A stretch of 64,000 nt of DNA from Mycobacterium pinniadriaticum. Its GTDB lineage: Bacteria; Actinomycetota; Actinomycetes; Mycobacteriales; Mycobacteriaceae. A program made the translations under genes and the position numbers. Positions 8,389 to 17,020 of this stretch are shown here, piece by piece. Positions within the stretch are counted from its first letter, which is position 1; every line of letters begins with the position of its first letter. The notes beneath the pieces were generated by a model that was not told the DNA's origin, ran no database searches, and worked only from the letters and a program-made list of their open reading frames with translations. The DNA is taken from NCBI RefSeq assembly GCF_026242045.1, contig NZ_JAPJDO010000011.1, positions 1 to 64,000 of the forward strand, read 5' to 3'.

Positions 8389-9837
8389 TCACGGGCTGGG
8401 CTGCCCACCGTCGGGTGGTGGCGGCGCACCGAACACCGCGGGTGGCGGCGGCTGCGGCGGGATGGTGCCCGGTGCCACCGGCGTACCTTCGACGGGCACG
8501 GGCGGTGGCGCGGGCGCCGGCGGAATGCCGGGCCACAGCGGGACCCCACCGGGCCCGTAGAGCGCGGCACCGTACGGAGGCGCCCCCGGGTAGGGAATCG
8601 GTCCGGGTGCGGGTCCCGGAATGCATTGGCGGACGCTCGGTTTCTCGGGTACCGCCCGAGTGACGGGAAGGTAGTCGGCATAGCACGGGTGCCCGATGCC
8701 GGGATTGGGCCGGATGTCCATCCCGGTTCCCCAACCGGTGTTGGTCACCAGTTGCCGTACCGGGAACATCTTGGTCGCGTCCGGCAGCGACCCACAACCG
8801 GGCTTGCCGCCGGGGCCACCCTTGGCCGCTACGATCGGCAGGTTGTCCGGATAGGTGTAGGGATCATCACCCATCAACACTGCCGCGTCGGCCACATAGG
8901 TGCGACCGTTGCCACCAACTGCGGCAAGGCCACCGTTGTCCAGCCACCACTTCGCCCCGATCAGGGTGCAGGTGTATTCCGGGTTGTACGTCAGCAGCAG
9001 ATCAGTGGTGGGTGCGGCCAGGTTGATCGCATCGACCAGGTTCTTCTGGTTCGGCGCGAGCAGATCTATTCCGGCTTGGGCGAATCCGATGGTGTTGAGC
9101 AGCAGCGAATCCAGCGCGGAGGCCTGACTGGTGATCGTCTCGCTCGTCACGCTGGCAGCGTCGAGCACACGAAGGATGTCGGGAGCCGCATCGGCGTAGA
9201 CATCGCTGAACGCCGCGAAATCCCGCCAATTCTGCCGCATCGTGTCCGCGCGCGGATTGATGGCCGCCAAGACCTGGTTGGCGTCGGTGATCGCCTGGCC
9301 CATTCGCTCACCCTGACCCCGGAATCCCTCCGATAGGGCACTGAGCACCGCGTTGAGCTTGGCCGGATCGATCTGGTGCAGCAGGCCGACCAGGTTCTGA
9401 AAGACGGTGTTGACCTCTGTCGTGACGTTCCGCGATGTCAGCACCGCGCCGGCGGCCAACCGCTGCGGGCTCGGATGTTCGGGATAGATCAGATCGACGA
9501 ACTTGGCGCCGAATACCGTTGTCGCCCGGATCTGTGCGCCGACATTGGCCGGGATGTACTTGATCTGCCCCGGTGAAATGTCAAGGCGCAGGCTGACCGA
9601 GCCCGGCCCGCTGGCGATCCGGGCGACCCGCCCGACCTGCACGCCGTTCATCATCACCTTCGCGCCGGACTCCATCACCAGACCGGCCCGGTCGGCGGTA
9701 ACAGTCACCGGCACATACGAGCTGAACCTCCCGGTGTACAGCGCCCCGGTCAGCGTGAAGACACCGACGATGACGGCGACGAGGATCAATGTCCACCATG
9801 CCGGATGCAGCCGGCGTTCGCCTGGTCGTGGTTGCAT
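8389..9837 (-). CDS. mceA: Mce family protein MceA
   Basis: A 482-aa first Mce subunit. A membrane segment (about residues 13-35, WWTLILVAVIVGVFTLTGAL) is followed by an Mce domain (VPVTVTADRAGLVMESGAKV, MMNGVQVGRV), then a conserved MceA block (GAQIRATTVFGAKFVDLIYP). The second half holds four Cys and ends in a long Pro/Gly-rich tail. In characterised systems MceA is directly involved in lipid binding and host interaction; here the role is inferred by homology. Only four bases separate it from yrbEB. Confidence 0.92.
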   Translation of the reverse strand: MQPRPGERRLHPAWWTLILVAVIVGVFTLTGALYTGRFSSYVPVTVTADRAGLVMESGAKVMMNGVQVGRVARIASGPGSVSLRLDISPGQIKYIPANVGAQIRATTVFGAKFVDLIYPEHPSPQRLAAGAVLTSRNVTTEVNTVFQNLVGLLHQIDPAKLNAVLSALSEGFRGQGERMGQAITDANQVLAAINPRADTMRQNWRDFAAFSDVYADAAPDILRVLDAASVTSETITSQASALDSLLLNTIGFAQAGIDLLAPNQKNLVDAINLAAPTTDLLLTYNPEYTCTLIGAKWWLDNGGLAAVGGNGRTYVADAAVLMGDDPYTYPDNLPIVAAKGGPGGKPGCGSLPDATKMFPVRQLVTNTGWGTGMDIRPNPGIGHPCYADYLPVTRAVPEKPSVRQCIPGPAPGPIPYPGAPPYGAALYGPGGVPLWPGIPPAPAPPPVPVEGTPVAPGTIPPQPPPPAVFGAPPPPDGGQPSP

Positions 9838-9841
9838 GGCG

Positions 9842-10696
9842 TTACGAGGCCAGGTGGAAGTTGCCGGACTGGCCGTAGACGGCCAGTGAGACCAAAAGGC
9901 TTACGGTGACGGCAGATACCAGCGATGCGCGTACGGCGCGTCCGACCGCTTCGCCCACGCCGGCCGGCCCGCCGGTAGCGGTGTAGCCGTAATACGTGTG
10001 CACCAGCATGATCACCACCGACATCGCGACGGCCTGCAGGAACGACCACAGCAGGTCGGTGGGAATCAGGAAGGTGTTGAAGTAATGGTCGTACACCCCG
10101 GTCGACTGGCCATAGACCAGAGTGGTTCCCAGTCGGGCGGCAAGGAAGGACATCAATACGGCGATGCAGTACAACGGAATCACGACGATCACACCGGTGA
10201 ATACCCGGGTGGAGGCCAGGTAGGCAAGCGACCTGATCCCCATGACCTCGAGCGCGTCGATCTCCTCGGAGATGCGCATCGCACCGATCTGCGCCGTGGC
10301 CCCGGCCCCGATCGTGGCGGCCAACGCGATGCCGGCTGTCACCGGCGCGATGATCCGAACGTTGACATACGCCGAAATGAATCCGGTGAGCGCCTCGACG
10401 CCGATTCCGGCCAGTTGGTTGTAACCCTGTACGGCGATGAGCGCGCCGGCGGAGAGAGTCAGGAAGCCGACGACCACGATGGTGCCACCGATCAGCGCTA
10501 ACGCGCCGGTGCCCAGACTCATCTGCGCCATCAGCCGAACGATCTCGGTCTGGTAGTGGACGACGGCATCCCCGATCGAACGGACGGTTGCCGCATAGAA
10601 CTGCGTCTGCCGGCCGATGCGATTCCAGCCGTCAGCCCAGTTGCGGCCCACGCGGCGGATCCTGGGCACCCGCCGGCTGGGTATGCCCGCCTTCAT
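9842..10696 (-). CDS. yrbEB: YrbE-type ABC permease, B subunit (MlaE family)
   Basis: A 284-aa integral membrane protein of the MlaE/YrbE permease family. The ATG at 10696 overlaps the yrbEA stop (ATGA); a longer frame exists upstream, but its translation is Arg-rich and unlike the family. Five to six hydrophobic segments are seen, with the conserved MlaE block GAGATAQIGAMRISEEIDAL followed by EVMG. The cytoplasmic EIDAL loop contacts the ATPase MceG (Mkl), which is normally encoded elsewhere and is not in this window. Together with YrbEA it forms the inner-membrane gate for the Mce channel. Confidence 0.92.
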   Translation of the reverse strand: MKAGIPSRRVPRIRRVGRNWADGWNRIGRQTQFYAATVRSIGDAVVHYQTEIVRLMAQMSLGTGALALIGGTIVVVGFLTLSAGALIAVQGYNQLAGIGVEALTGFISAYVNVRIIAPVTAGIALAATIGAGATAQIGAMRISEEIDALEVMGIRSLAYLASTRVFTGVIVVIPLYCIAVLMSFLAARLGTTLVYGQSTGVYDHYFNTFLIPTDLLWSFLQAVAMSVVIMLVHTYYGYTATGGPAGVGEAVGRAVRASLVSAVTVSLLVSLAVYGQSGNFHLAS

Positions 10697-11454
10697 CGGG
10701 GACCGCCGAACTGGACCGCCGTGATGATGAGATTGATGACGTAGAGGGCCACGAAGGAGTAGACGACTGTCTCGTTGACCGCGTTGCCCACGCCGGCGGG
10801 GCCACCACCGACCGAGATTCCCTTGTAGCAGCCGATGAGGCTGGCAGCGAATCCGAACAATCCTGCCTTCACCAGGGACACCACCACGTCTTCGAGCCCG
10901 GTGAGCAGCGTCAGTCCGGCGACGAATGCGCCGGGGGTGACGTGCTGGACATAGACCGAGAAGAAGAACGAGCCGACCAGCGTGGCGAGCGACACGACGG
11001 CCGAGAGCAGGATGGCGATGATGCATCCGGCCAATACCCGGGGCACGACCAGCGACTGGAGAGGGTTGATACCCAGGACTCGCAGTGCGTCGAGCTCCTC
11101 CCGAATGGTCCTGGCGCCCAGGTCGGCGCAGATGGCGGTGGCGCCCGCACCGGCGACGACGAGCACGGTCACGATCGGGCCGAGCTGGGCCAGCGATATC
11201 CCGGCCCCCGTTCCGGCGAAGTCAGCGGCCCCGAAGTCGAAGAGCAGGACGTTGAGGGTGAATGCCGCCAGCACGGTGAACGGGATGGCGAGCAGAAGCG
11301 CCGGCACGATCGACACCCGGGCGATGAACCAGCACTGAAAGATCAATTCCCGCCATGCGAACGGACGTCGTGGGATGAGCACGATCGTGTCCAGCGCGGT
11401 GGCGTAGAAGTCGCCGATGCCCCGAAGCGGCTTTTGCAGATCCGTGTGTCGCAC
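10693..11454 (-). CDS. yrbEA: YrbE-type ABC permease, A subunit (MlaE family)
   Basis: A 253-aa permease, first gene of the mce operon. I set the start at GTG 11454 (VRHTDLQKPL), preceded by TAGGGAGA with 5-base spacing; an in-frame start at 11550 would add an Arg-rich leader not typical of the family. Hydrophobic segments flank the conserved block GATAICADLGARTIREELDA and LRVLGINP, where EELDAL is the ATPase-coupling loop. It pairs with YrbEB as a heterodimeric permease. The promoter for the operon probably lies in the 363-base space upstream. Confidence 0.9.
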   Translation of the reverse strand: MRHTDLQKPLRGIGDFYATALDTIVLIPRRPFAWRELIFQCWFIARVSIVPALLLAIPFTVLAAFTLNVLLFDFGAADFAGTGAGISLAQLGPIVTVLVVAGAGATAICADLGARTIREELDALRVLGINPLQSLVVPRVLAGCIIAILLSAVVSLATLVGSFFFSVYVQHVTPGAFVAGLTLLTGLEDVVVSLVKAGLFGFAASLIGCYKGISVGGGPAGVGNAVNETVVYSFVALYVINLIITAVQFGGPR

Positions 11455-11817
11455 CGCGATCTCCCTACCGGCGCACCGGCGCGAGTGCGCGGTTCGGCGA
11501 ACTCGCGACGCATTGACGACGGATGAGCGCTGTGTGCCGCCTGACCGCAAATCGGTGAATCATGTAACTCCTGCTCCGTGTTCCACTCGGAACTTGCTCT
11601 GGTGAACAGACGACCGATCGCGCTCGAGCTCACACCGATTCGGCTTTTGTTGTATGTGTCACAACGAGATTAGGGATGCCGGCGACCGCTGCATATAGCA
11701 TGCCCGGTCAGCGGAAAACTTGTGGAACGTGGTATGCGCGACGCACACATGACCGAACATCCGTTGGATGACAACGGATGTCGGTACCACCAATGTGTCA
11801 CGCGCACCGTCGAGCGG
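11455..11817. promoter_or_regulatory. Gene-free 363-base region upstream of the mce operon
   Basis: No protein gene is convincing here. It should hold the mce operon promoter (reading leftward) and the end of the transcript arriving from the ring-degradation operon. A short inverted repeat GTTGT-N7-ACAAC lies around 11650-11670, within GTTGTATGTGTCACAAC, and could be a regulator site. The stretch around 11640-11705 is the most AT-rich part, as expected for a promoter. I did not find a convincing match to the published KstR operator by eye. Confidence 0.45.
11757..11781. terminator. Inverted repeat after the ring-degradation operon
   Basis: ACATCCGTT (11757-11765) and its exact complement AACGGATGT (11773-11781) are separated by 7 bases, giving a 9-bp stem. 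It lies 37 bases beyond the stop of the enoyl-CoA hydratase gene at 11818 and could terminate that operon. There is no T-run after it, so an operator role is also possible. Confidence 0.45.
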
Positions 11818-12633
11818 TCAGGCTCCTCGCGATCGGGCGTGGAACCTGGCGACGCGCTGCTCGAACTCGGCGGTACCGAACGAGCTGAATTCCTCGGCGA
11901 GTGCGTATTCCAGTACCCCGAGGGCGGCCCGCCTCAGGTGCATGTTCATCGCCGTCTTCGACGTCTGCACCGCTTGAGCCGGCAGCGCCGCAAGCCGTTC
12001 ACCCAGCGCGATGGCGGCGTCGAGGACGGACGCGTCGTCGACGACCTTGGTGACGAGGTTGAGCTTCTCAGCAGCTTCGGCGGTGATCTTGTCCCCGAGC
12101 AGGACGTACTCCTTGGCTTTCATCATCCCGACGAGCAACGGCAGCATCGCAGCCCCGCCGTCGCCAGCGGTCAGGCCGACCGCGACATGGGGATCGGCCA
12201 GATAGCTGGACTCACCCATCACCATGAGATCGCTCAGCAGGGCGATTGAGCAACCCAGGCCCACCGCCGCACCGTTGACCGCCGCGACCAACGGTTTGGG
12301 AAAGTCGATCACCTCCAGGAACAGGGTCCTCGCCTCGGCGAACAGTGCCCGGCGCAGCTCGGAGTCGGCGATCATCCGGGTGAACATATCCATGTCCCCG
12401 CCCGCCGAGAACGCCTTGCCCACACCGGTTGTCACAACCGCGCGAACGTCCTCGTCGGTGGCGAGCCGTCGCCAGATTCCCGCCAGGGCGTGGTGCAGCC
12501 CCTCATTGACCGCGTTGTAGCTGTCAGGCCGGTTGATCCGCACGACGTGGACCGATCCCACTCGCTCCACCAGAAGCCACGGCGCGAAGTACCGATAGCC
12601 CGGCGCCGTCTCGGGGGCTGACGTGGTGGTCAT
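11818..12633 (-). CDS. Enoyl-CoA hydratase/isomerase family protein
   Basis: A 271-aa crotonase-fold protein. ATG 12633 follows AGGAGAGAG at close spacing; the longer frame upstream is not conserved-looking. The CoA-binding/oxyanion segments are recognisable: FSAGGDMDMF (first oxyanion loop) and [18 protein letters not shown] (second). The usual second catalytic Glu region reads LADPHVAVGLTAGDGGAA, where the hydratase Glu pattern is not clearly kept, so the reaction (hydratase, isomerase or C-C hydrolase) is uncertain. It is the last gene of the kshA-hsaA-hsaC operon, which suggests a role in breaking down CoA-bound fragments of the opened ring system. Confidence 0.8.
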   Translation of the reverse strand: MTTTSAPETAPGYRYFAPWLLVERVGSVHVVRINRPDSYNAVNEGLHHALAGIWRRLATDEDVRAVVTTGVGKAFSAGGDMDMFTRMIADSELRRALFAEARTLFLEVIDFPKPLVAAVNGAAVGLGCSIALLSDLMVMGESSYLADPHVAVGLTAGDGGAAMLPLLVGMMKAKEYVLLGDKITAEAAEKLNLVTKVVDDASVLDAAIALGERLAALPAQAVQTSKTAMNMHLRRAALGVLEYALAEEFSSFGTAEFEQRVARFHARSRGA

Positions 12634-12682
12634 CTCTCTCCTGTCCCACATCGGGTTGACTCCTGCGCTGGGCGGCAACAGA

Positions 12683-13615
12683 TCACGATTCGATGCCGCG
12701 CACTGCGGCGAGCGGCTCGGTCGCCGACCAATCATGGCCCCAGTAACTGTCCGCCGAGATCTCTTCGGCGCAGTAATACTGGTTGTCGACCTGCCATCCG
12801 TCGGTTCCGAACTCGATGTCCCAGCCCCCCGGAGCCCGGACATAGAAGGACACCATCTTGTCGTTGGTATGCCGGCCGAGGGTGGATGAGACTGAGAACC
12901 CCTGCGCGCCCACACGGTCGAGCGCCTGCCCGACGGCGTCAAGCGAATCCACCTCGACCATGATGTGGACCAGCCCCGGGTCTGCGACCGACGGAGCAGG
13001 ACACAGCGCAAGACTGTGGTGGCGCCGGTTCACGCCGAGGAACCGAACCCGTTGCGGCGGAACGCCGAGCGGAAGCGGCAACCGGAAGGCCCCCCGAGGC
13101 AGGAATCCCAGGACCTCGGTGTAGAACTCGAAGTTGCCGTCCAGGTCCGCCACCGGCAGCACCACGTGGCCCAGCCCCATCTCGCCGGTGACGAAACGTG
13201 ACCCGAACGGGGTCACGACCGGAGTGTGGTCGAGCACCGGCCCGTGGAAGATCTCCAGGACCGTACCGCCAGGGTCTTTACACGACACCAGTTGTTCGAC
13301 GCGTCGTTCGTCGGCGTCCGCAAGCGCATGCGTGCGGACCTCGACTCCATGCTTCTCCAGGGCGACAACCGCATCGTGCAGGGCTGATTGGTTCGCCACC
13401 TGCCAGCCGACGGCCTGGACTTTGTCGGTCTCTCCCGCAACGATCACGATCCGGGCGCAGTGCTCGTCCATCCGCAGATACAGCGCGTCGCTGTCGGGGC
13501 CGGTGCCCTCGGCGAACCCGAGGGTGTCGAAGGCGAACATACGCCAGCGATCGATGTCGGCGGTCTGAATTCGCACGTAACCCAGGGAGGAAAACAGCGG
13601 GCCACTAGAGGTCAT
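12683..13615 (-). CDS. hsaC: Extradiol ring-cleavage dioxygenase, HsaC/BphC type
   Basis: A 310-aa two-domain vicinal-oxygen-chelate dioxygenase. The Fe(II) ligands His150 (GLGHVVLP), His217 (LVHIMVEV) and Glu268 (WDIEFG) are all present, as are the second-sphere His200 (RRHHSLAL) and His249 (LGRHTND). The whole sequence lines up well with mycobacterial HsaC (LGYVRI start, RFVTGE, SLWGHD-like SYWGHD end). HsaC cleaves the catechol 3,4-DHSA formed from steroid rings A/B. It lies directly after the HsaA-like hydroxylase in the same operon. I infer a catecholic steroid-derived substrate, but this may be a paralogue serving a different steroid from cholesterol. Confidence 0.88.
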   Translation of the reverse strand: MTSSGPLFSSLGYVRIQTADIDRWRMFAFDTLGFAEGTGPDSDALYLRMDEHCARIVIVAGETDKVQAVGWQVANQSALHDAVVALEKHGVEVRTHALADADERRVEQLVSCKDPGGTVLEIFHGPVLDHTPVVTPFGSRFVTGEMGLGHVVLPVADLDGNFEFYTEVLGFLPRGAFRLPLPLGVPPQRVRFLGVNRRHHSLALCPAPSVADPGLVHIMVEVDSLDAVGQALDRVGAQGFSVSSTLGRHTNDKMVSFYVRAPGGWDIEFGTDGWQVDNQYYCAEEISADSYWGHDWSATEPLAAVRGIES

Positions 13616-13662
13616 GTCAATCGTCCGATCGATGAGGAGGGGTCGTGTTGCGAGATATGCGG

Positions 13663-14844
13663 TCAGATCATGAATTTCATCTTCGGTGGCGGATCGATGC
13701 CCAGCATCGCCATCGACGCCGCCTGGTAGACGGTGCTCGGCACGTGAATCACGTGGTTCAGGCCGGAATGGACATCGCGCCAGTACCCCTGAACCGATCC
13801 GCTGTGCCGGATGGCGTTACCTCCGGATCGGGCGAACAGGGCATCCACCGCGCCGACTGCTCGCCAGGCGGCACGGACCTGCGTTCGCCGGCCCATCGCA
13901 CGTTGTTCGAATGTCGGCACCGATCCGGCGTCGACGATGTCCCACATCCGGTCGGCGTTCACCAACAACTCGTTGCGGGCGGCGTCGATGTCCGCTGACG
14001 CCTCCCCGATGGCGAACAGCAAGTTGGGGTCGTCGCGCACCGCCGATCCCATGGCATCCAGCCGCGACCGCTGATATGCCAGATGCGCCGCCAGCGCGCC
14101 TTCGGCCGCACCGATGATCGCCGAGGTGATGCCGAGCGGAAAGACATGCGACCACGGGAGCCGGTAGAGCGTCTCCTCGCGCCCGGCTTCGAGCTGGGCC
14201 CGCCCATCGAGCACCTTGTCACCGTCCATGGCCCGGTAGTCGGGCACGAAGGCGTCTTTGACGATCAGGTCTCGTGATCCGGTACCGCGCAGACCTACGA
14301 CGTCCCAGGAATCCTCGACGATCTCGTAGTCCGAGCGTGGCAAGATGACATGCAGCATGGTAGGCGGCATTTCCGGCTTGCCATCCGCTCCGGCCTTCAT
14401 CGCGCCGAGTATCACCCACCGGCAGTAGTCGGTGCCCGACGAGAACTGCCAGCGGCCGGTGAGCCGGAAGCCACCGTCGACCGGCACCGCGAGGCCCTGC
14501 GGGGCGTATGGCGACGCAACCCAGGTGTTGTCGTCCTCACCCCAGATCTCCTGCCGCACGCGCGGATCGGCAAACCCGAGCTGCCACGGATGCACTCCGA
14601 CCACTCCGCTGACCCAACCCGCGGCCGGGTTCACCGCGGCCAGCCCCATGATCGTTTCGGCGAACTCACGAGGAGTGGCCTGCTGGCCGCCGTACTCCTT
14701 CGGCTGGAGCATCTTGATCATGCCGGCGTCGCGAAGCGTCGCGGCCGTCCCCGGCGTGAGCTTGCACAACCGCTCCTCTTCGATGGCATCGACTCGGAGC
14801 TGATCGGCATTCGCCAGAATCTTTTCCAGAACCGGTGTCGCCAT
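13663..14844 (-). CDS. hsaA: Flavin-dependent monooxygenase, HsaA type (acyl-CoA dehydrogenase fold)
   Basis: A 393-aa oxygenase of the class D flavin monooxygenases. ATG 14844 has AGGAGG 6 bases upstream. Typical landmarks are LQPKEYGGQQATPREFAETI near residues 45-65, WVSGVVGVHPWQLG, and SWDVVGLRGTGSRDLIV. The C-terminal helical domain holds FARSGGNAIRHSGSVQGYWR, a signature shared with HsaA/HpaB-like hydroxylases. HsaA hydroxylates 3-HSA to the catechol 3,4-DHSA using reduced flavin supplied by HsaB. No HsaB-like flavin reductase is in this window, so a partner elsewhere would be needed. It sits between kshA and hsaC. Confidence 0.88.
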   Translation of the reverse strand: MATPVLEKILANADQLRVDAIEEERLCKLTPGTAATLRDAGMIKMLQPKEYGGQQATPREFAETIMGLAAVNPAAGWVSGVVGVHPWQLGFADPRVRQEIWGEDDNTWVASPYAPQGLAVPVDGGFRLTGRWQFSSGTDYCRWVILGAMKAGADGKPEMPPTMLHVILPRSDYEIVEDSWDVVGLRGTGSRDLIVKDAFVPDYRAMDGDKVLDGRAQLEAGREETLYRLPWSHVFPLGITSAIIGAAEGALAAHLAYQRSRLDAMGSAVRDDPNLLFAIGEASADIDAARNELLVNADRMWDIVDAGSVPTFEQRAMGRRTQVRAAWRAVGAVDALFARSGGNAIRHSGSVQGYWRDVHSGLNHVIHVPSTVYQAASMAMLGIDPPPKMKFMI

Positions 14845-14880
14845 GCGCTGACCTCCTAGCATGTTGGTGCTTGTCGGGTG

Positions 14881-16038
14881 TCAGACGGCCGCGGCCGAAT
14901 GCCCACGAGTTGCGATATTTTCGGCGATCTCGGCATCCCACTTCGATTGGGCGGTCGACGTGTCGACCTCGAACTCGAAACGGTCCACCATGTCGGGAGT
15001 GACGTCCTCGGTATCGACGTAGAACTGGTTGTACCAGCGTCGCAATTGATAGACCGGACCGTCCTCGTCACACAGCAACGGATTGTTCACCCGGGCCTTG
15101 TTGCGCCAGATCTGAACGTCCTGCATGAATGCGCCACCGAGGCTGTCCGCGAACTGCTGGGCCATCGCGCCGGCCTCGTCGTCCGACATCCCGTCGGCCT
15201 TCTTGACGATCGCACCCCACTGCAGCACAAAGGAATCCGGGGTCACCGGGTAGTGGCAGTTGATCAGAAGGCCCTCCGCGGATGTCCCGCCGGCCGCCAG
15301 CGTCTGCCCGTTGACCATGAACGCGGGTCCGTAGTAGGTCGCCCACGAGTCCATGAGCAGACCTTCCTGGCCGTAGTTGGTGTCCAGGTCGATGTCCGGC
15401 CGACCGGTCGCGGACATGAACTGCGAGGCCATGTGCTTCTCGAACACGTTCTTGAAGAAGGTCGGCTTGACCAGATGCACGTAGAAGAAGTGCGCCATGT
15501 CGACGACATTGTCGATCAGCTCGCGACAGTTGCTGCCCTCGACGATCTGGGTGTTCCAGCTCCAGTCGGTCCACCGCGAGGTGCCATAGCCGTCAAACTC
15601 GGGAATCGTGACGTCCTGGGGCGGCTCACGACGTTGCGGATCATTCCACACGAACAGAAGTCCGTTGCGTTCCAACGTCGGCCACGATTGGGTGCGGGCG
15701 AGCCTGGGCACCCGGCGTGAGTACGGCACCCCGACGCATTTTCCGTCACCGCCCCAGCGCCAGTCGTGGAAGGGACAGGCGACACCGTCCCCCTTGATGG
15801 TGCCCTGTGCCAGATTGCCACCCATATGCCTGCAGTAAGCGTCAAGCACGTTCAGGGTGCCGTCCGATGTCTCGAACACCACGAGGGACGAGCCGAATGC
15901 CTCGATCTGGTGCGGCTTGCCGTCACGGTACGTCTTGGCCACACCCAGGCAGTGCCATCCTCGGGCGAACCGATCCGGGGCGGCACCTCCGTCGATCATT
16001 CGAACGTCGCCGGTCAACGCGTCGGTCTCGGTACTCAC
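14881..16038 (-). CDS. kshA: 3-ketosteroid 9-alpha-hydroxylase oxygenase component KshA homologue
   Basis: A 385-aa Rieske oxygenase. I chose GTG 16038 (VSTETDAL), which has GGAG six bases upstream and matches the MSTDT start and about 386-aa length of M. tuberculosis KshA; ATGs at 16050 and 16065 are alternatives. The Rieske cluster ligands are Cys69/His71 (YCRHMGG) and Cys88/His91 (CPFHDW). The mononuclear iron site includes His183 and His188 (DMAHFFYVH). KshA with reductase KshB hydroxylates C9 of ring B, which leads to opening of the ring after delta1-dehydrogenation. KshB is not nearby; the ferredoxin at 32373 is a stand-alone domain and not an obvious replacement. Confidence 0.92.
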   Translation of the reverse strand: MSTETDALTGDVRMIDGGAAPDRFARGWHCLGVAKTYRDGKPHQIEAFGSSLVVFETSDGTLNVLDAYCRHMGGNLAQGTIKGDGVACPFHDWRWGGDGKCVGVPYSRRVPRLARTQSWPTLERNGLLFVWNDPQRREPPQDVTIPEFDGYGTSRWTDWSWNTQIVEGSNCRELIDNVVDMAHFFYVHLVKPTFFKNVFEKHMASQFMSATGRPDIDLDTNYGQEGLLMDSWATYYGPAFMVNGQTLAAGGTSAEGLLINCHYPVTPDSFVLQWGAIVKKADGMSDDEAGAMAQQFADSLGGAFMQDVQIWRNKARVNNPLLCDEDGPVYQLRRWYNQFYVDTEDVTPDMVDRFEFEVDTSTAQSKWDAEIAENIATRGHSAAAV

Positions 16039-16195
16039 CGCTGGCTCCATTTCCGTTCCCACCATTGCTCTGTCGACTGCTTGTGATCATCGTGGTCGCG
16101 TGCGATCAGCGATTCCATAGCGCTTCCGCCTGGCGGGAAGTCTTGTTCTCCTCGGCTTTTGGCGGCAAGGCAGCAGGTTTGCGCCACGAAGCGAC

Positions 16196-17020
16196 TCACG
16201 CTGTGCCGGCGGGCGGCCGACGCCGGGAGGCCACCGAGGCCAGACGCGCATGGCACTCGGCGGTGCCGGCCAGCCGCACCTCCGCCCTGGCCTCATCGGC
16301 CAGCCCTTCGACGACGCGCGAGCCGATCCCGTCCCACAACAAGCGCTTACATTCGGCCAGCGCCTGCGGTGAGCATCCGGCGAGCGACTGTGCCAATGCG
16401 TAGGCCTCCGTCATCAGCATGTCATCGGGGACCACCCGGCTGATCAGTCCGATGCGAAGAGCTTCCTCGGCGTCCACCGTCGCATTGGACAAAACGATCT
16501 CGACGGCCTTGCGGAACCCGACCAGCTGAGTCAGCGTGACCGTCAGTCCGCCATCCGGTGCCATTCCGACGCCGATGGCACCGGATCTGAATCGAGCGGT
16601 CTGCGAGGCGATCACGAAATCACAGCTGCCCACCAGGCCCAATCCGCCACCGCCGGTGGCATATCCGTGGACCGCCGCGATCACCGGGACCTCGAGCGCG
16701 ATGATCGCCGAAGTGACCGTCTGCAGCCAACTCGACACCTCCTTCACGTGCTCCGGCAGGCGGTCGACGTTGGCGAGGAAATCGTGGACGTCGCCGCCGG
16801 CACAGAAGTTCCGGCCCTCCCCGCGCAACACGACGACCCGCGCCTCGGCACTGCGATGGCAGTCCAACAATGCCCGGTGAAGGGCCGTCAACAGAGACAG
16901 ATCCATGGCGTTGGCGGCGTCCGGCCGATTCAACGAGATCACGGCGACGCCGTCGTCACGAATCTCCAGCAGCACCGGATCGGAAGGCACTGCATGGCCG
17001 CGGGTCTCAGTCGAGGTCAT
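16196..17020 (-). CDS. Enoyl-CoA hydratase/isomerase family protein
   Basis: A 274-aa crotonase-fold protein that overlaps the end of the OYE gene by 14 bases, so the two are coupled. Oxyanion-hole segments are FCAGGDVHDF and AAVHGYATGGGGLGLVGSCD. The following region (FRSGAIGVGMAPDGGLTVTL) resembles isomerase/hydratase proteins with Asp at the site where dienoyl-CoA isomerases use acidic residues. Function within the ring-degradation operon is likely hydration or double-bond shifting of a CoA thioester intermediate; the exact reaction is not readable. A 157-base space separates it from kshA. Confidence 0.8.
   Translation of the reverse strand: MTSTETRGHAVPSDPVLLEIRDDGVAVISLNRPDAANAMDLSLLTALHRALLDCHRSAEARVVVLRGEGRNFCAGGDVHDFLANVDRLPEHVKEVSSWLQTVTSAIIALEVPVIAAVHGYATGGGGLGLVGSCDFVIASQTARFRSGAIGVGMAPDGGLTVTLTQLVGFRKAVEIVLSNATVDAEEALRIGLISRVVPDDMLMTEAYALAQSLAGCSPQALAECKRLLWDGIGSRVVEGLADEARAEVRLAGTAECHARLASVASRRRPPAGTA

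Noticed and set aside
7873..9336. 487-aa plus-strand open frame opposite mceA/mceB
   Set aside because: The minus strand encodes clear Mce domains here; the plus-strand translation is rich in Arg, Gly, His and Asp and has no recognisable start context or family.
11455..11817. KstR-type operator upstream of the mce operon
   Set aside because: No convincing palindromic match to the KstR site by eye; only a short GTTGT/ACAAC repeat is visible. A motif scan would be needed.
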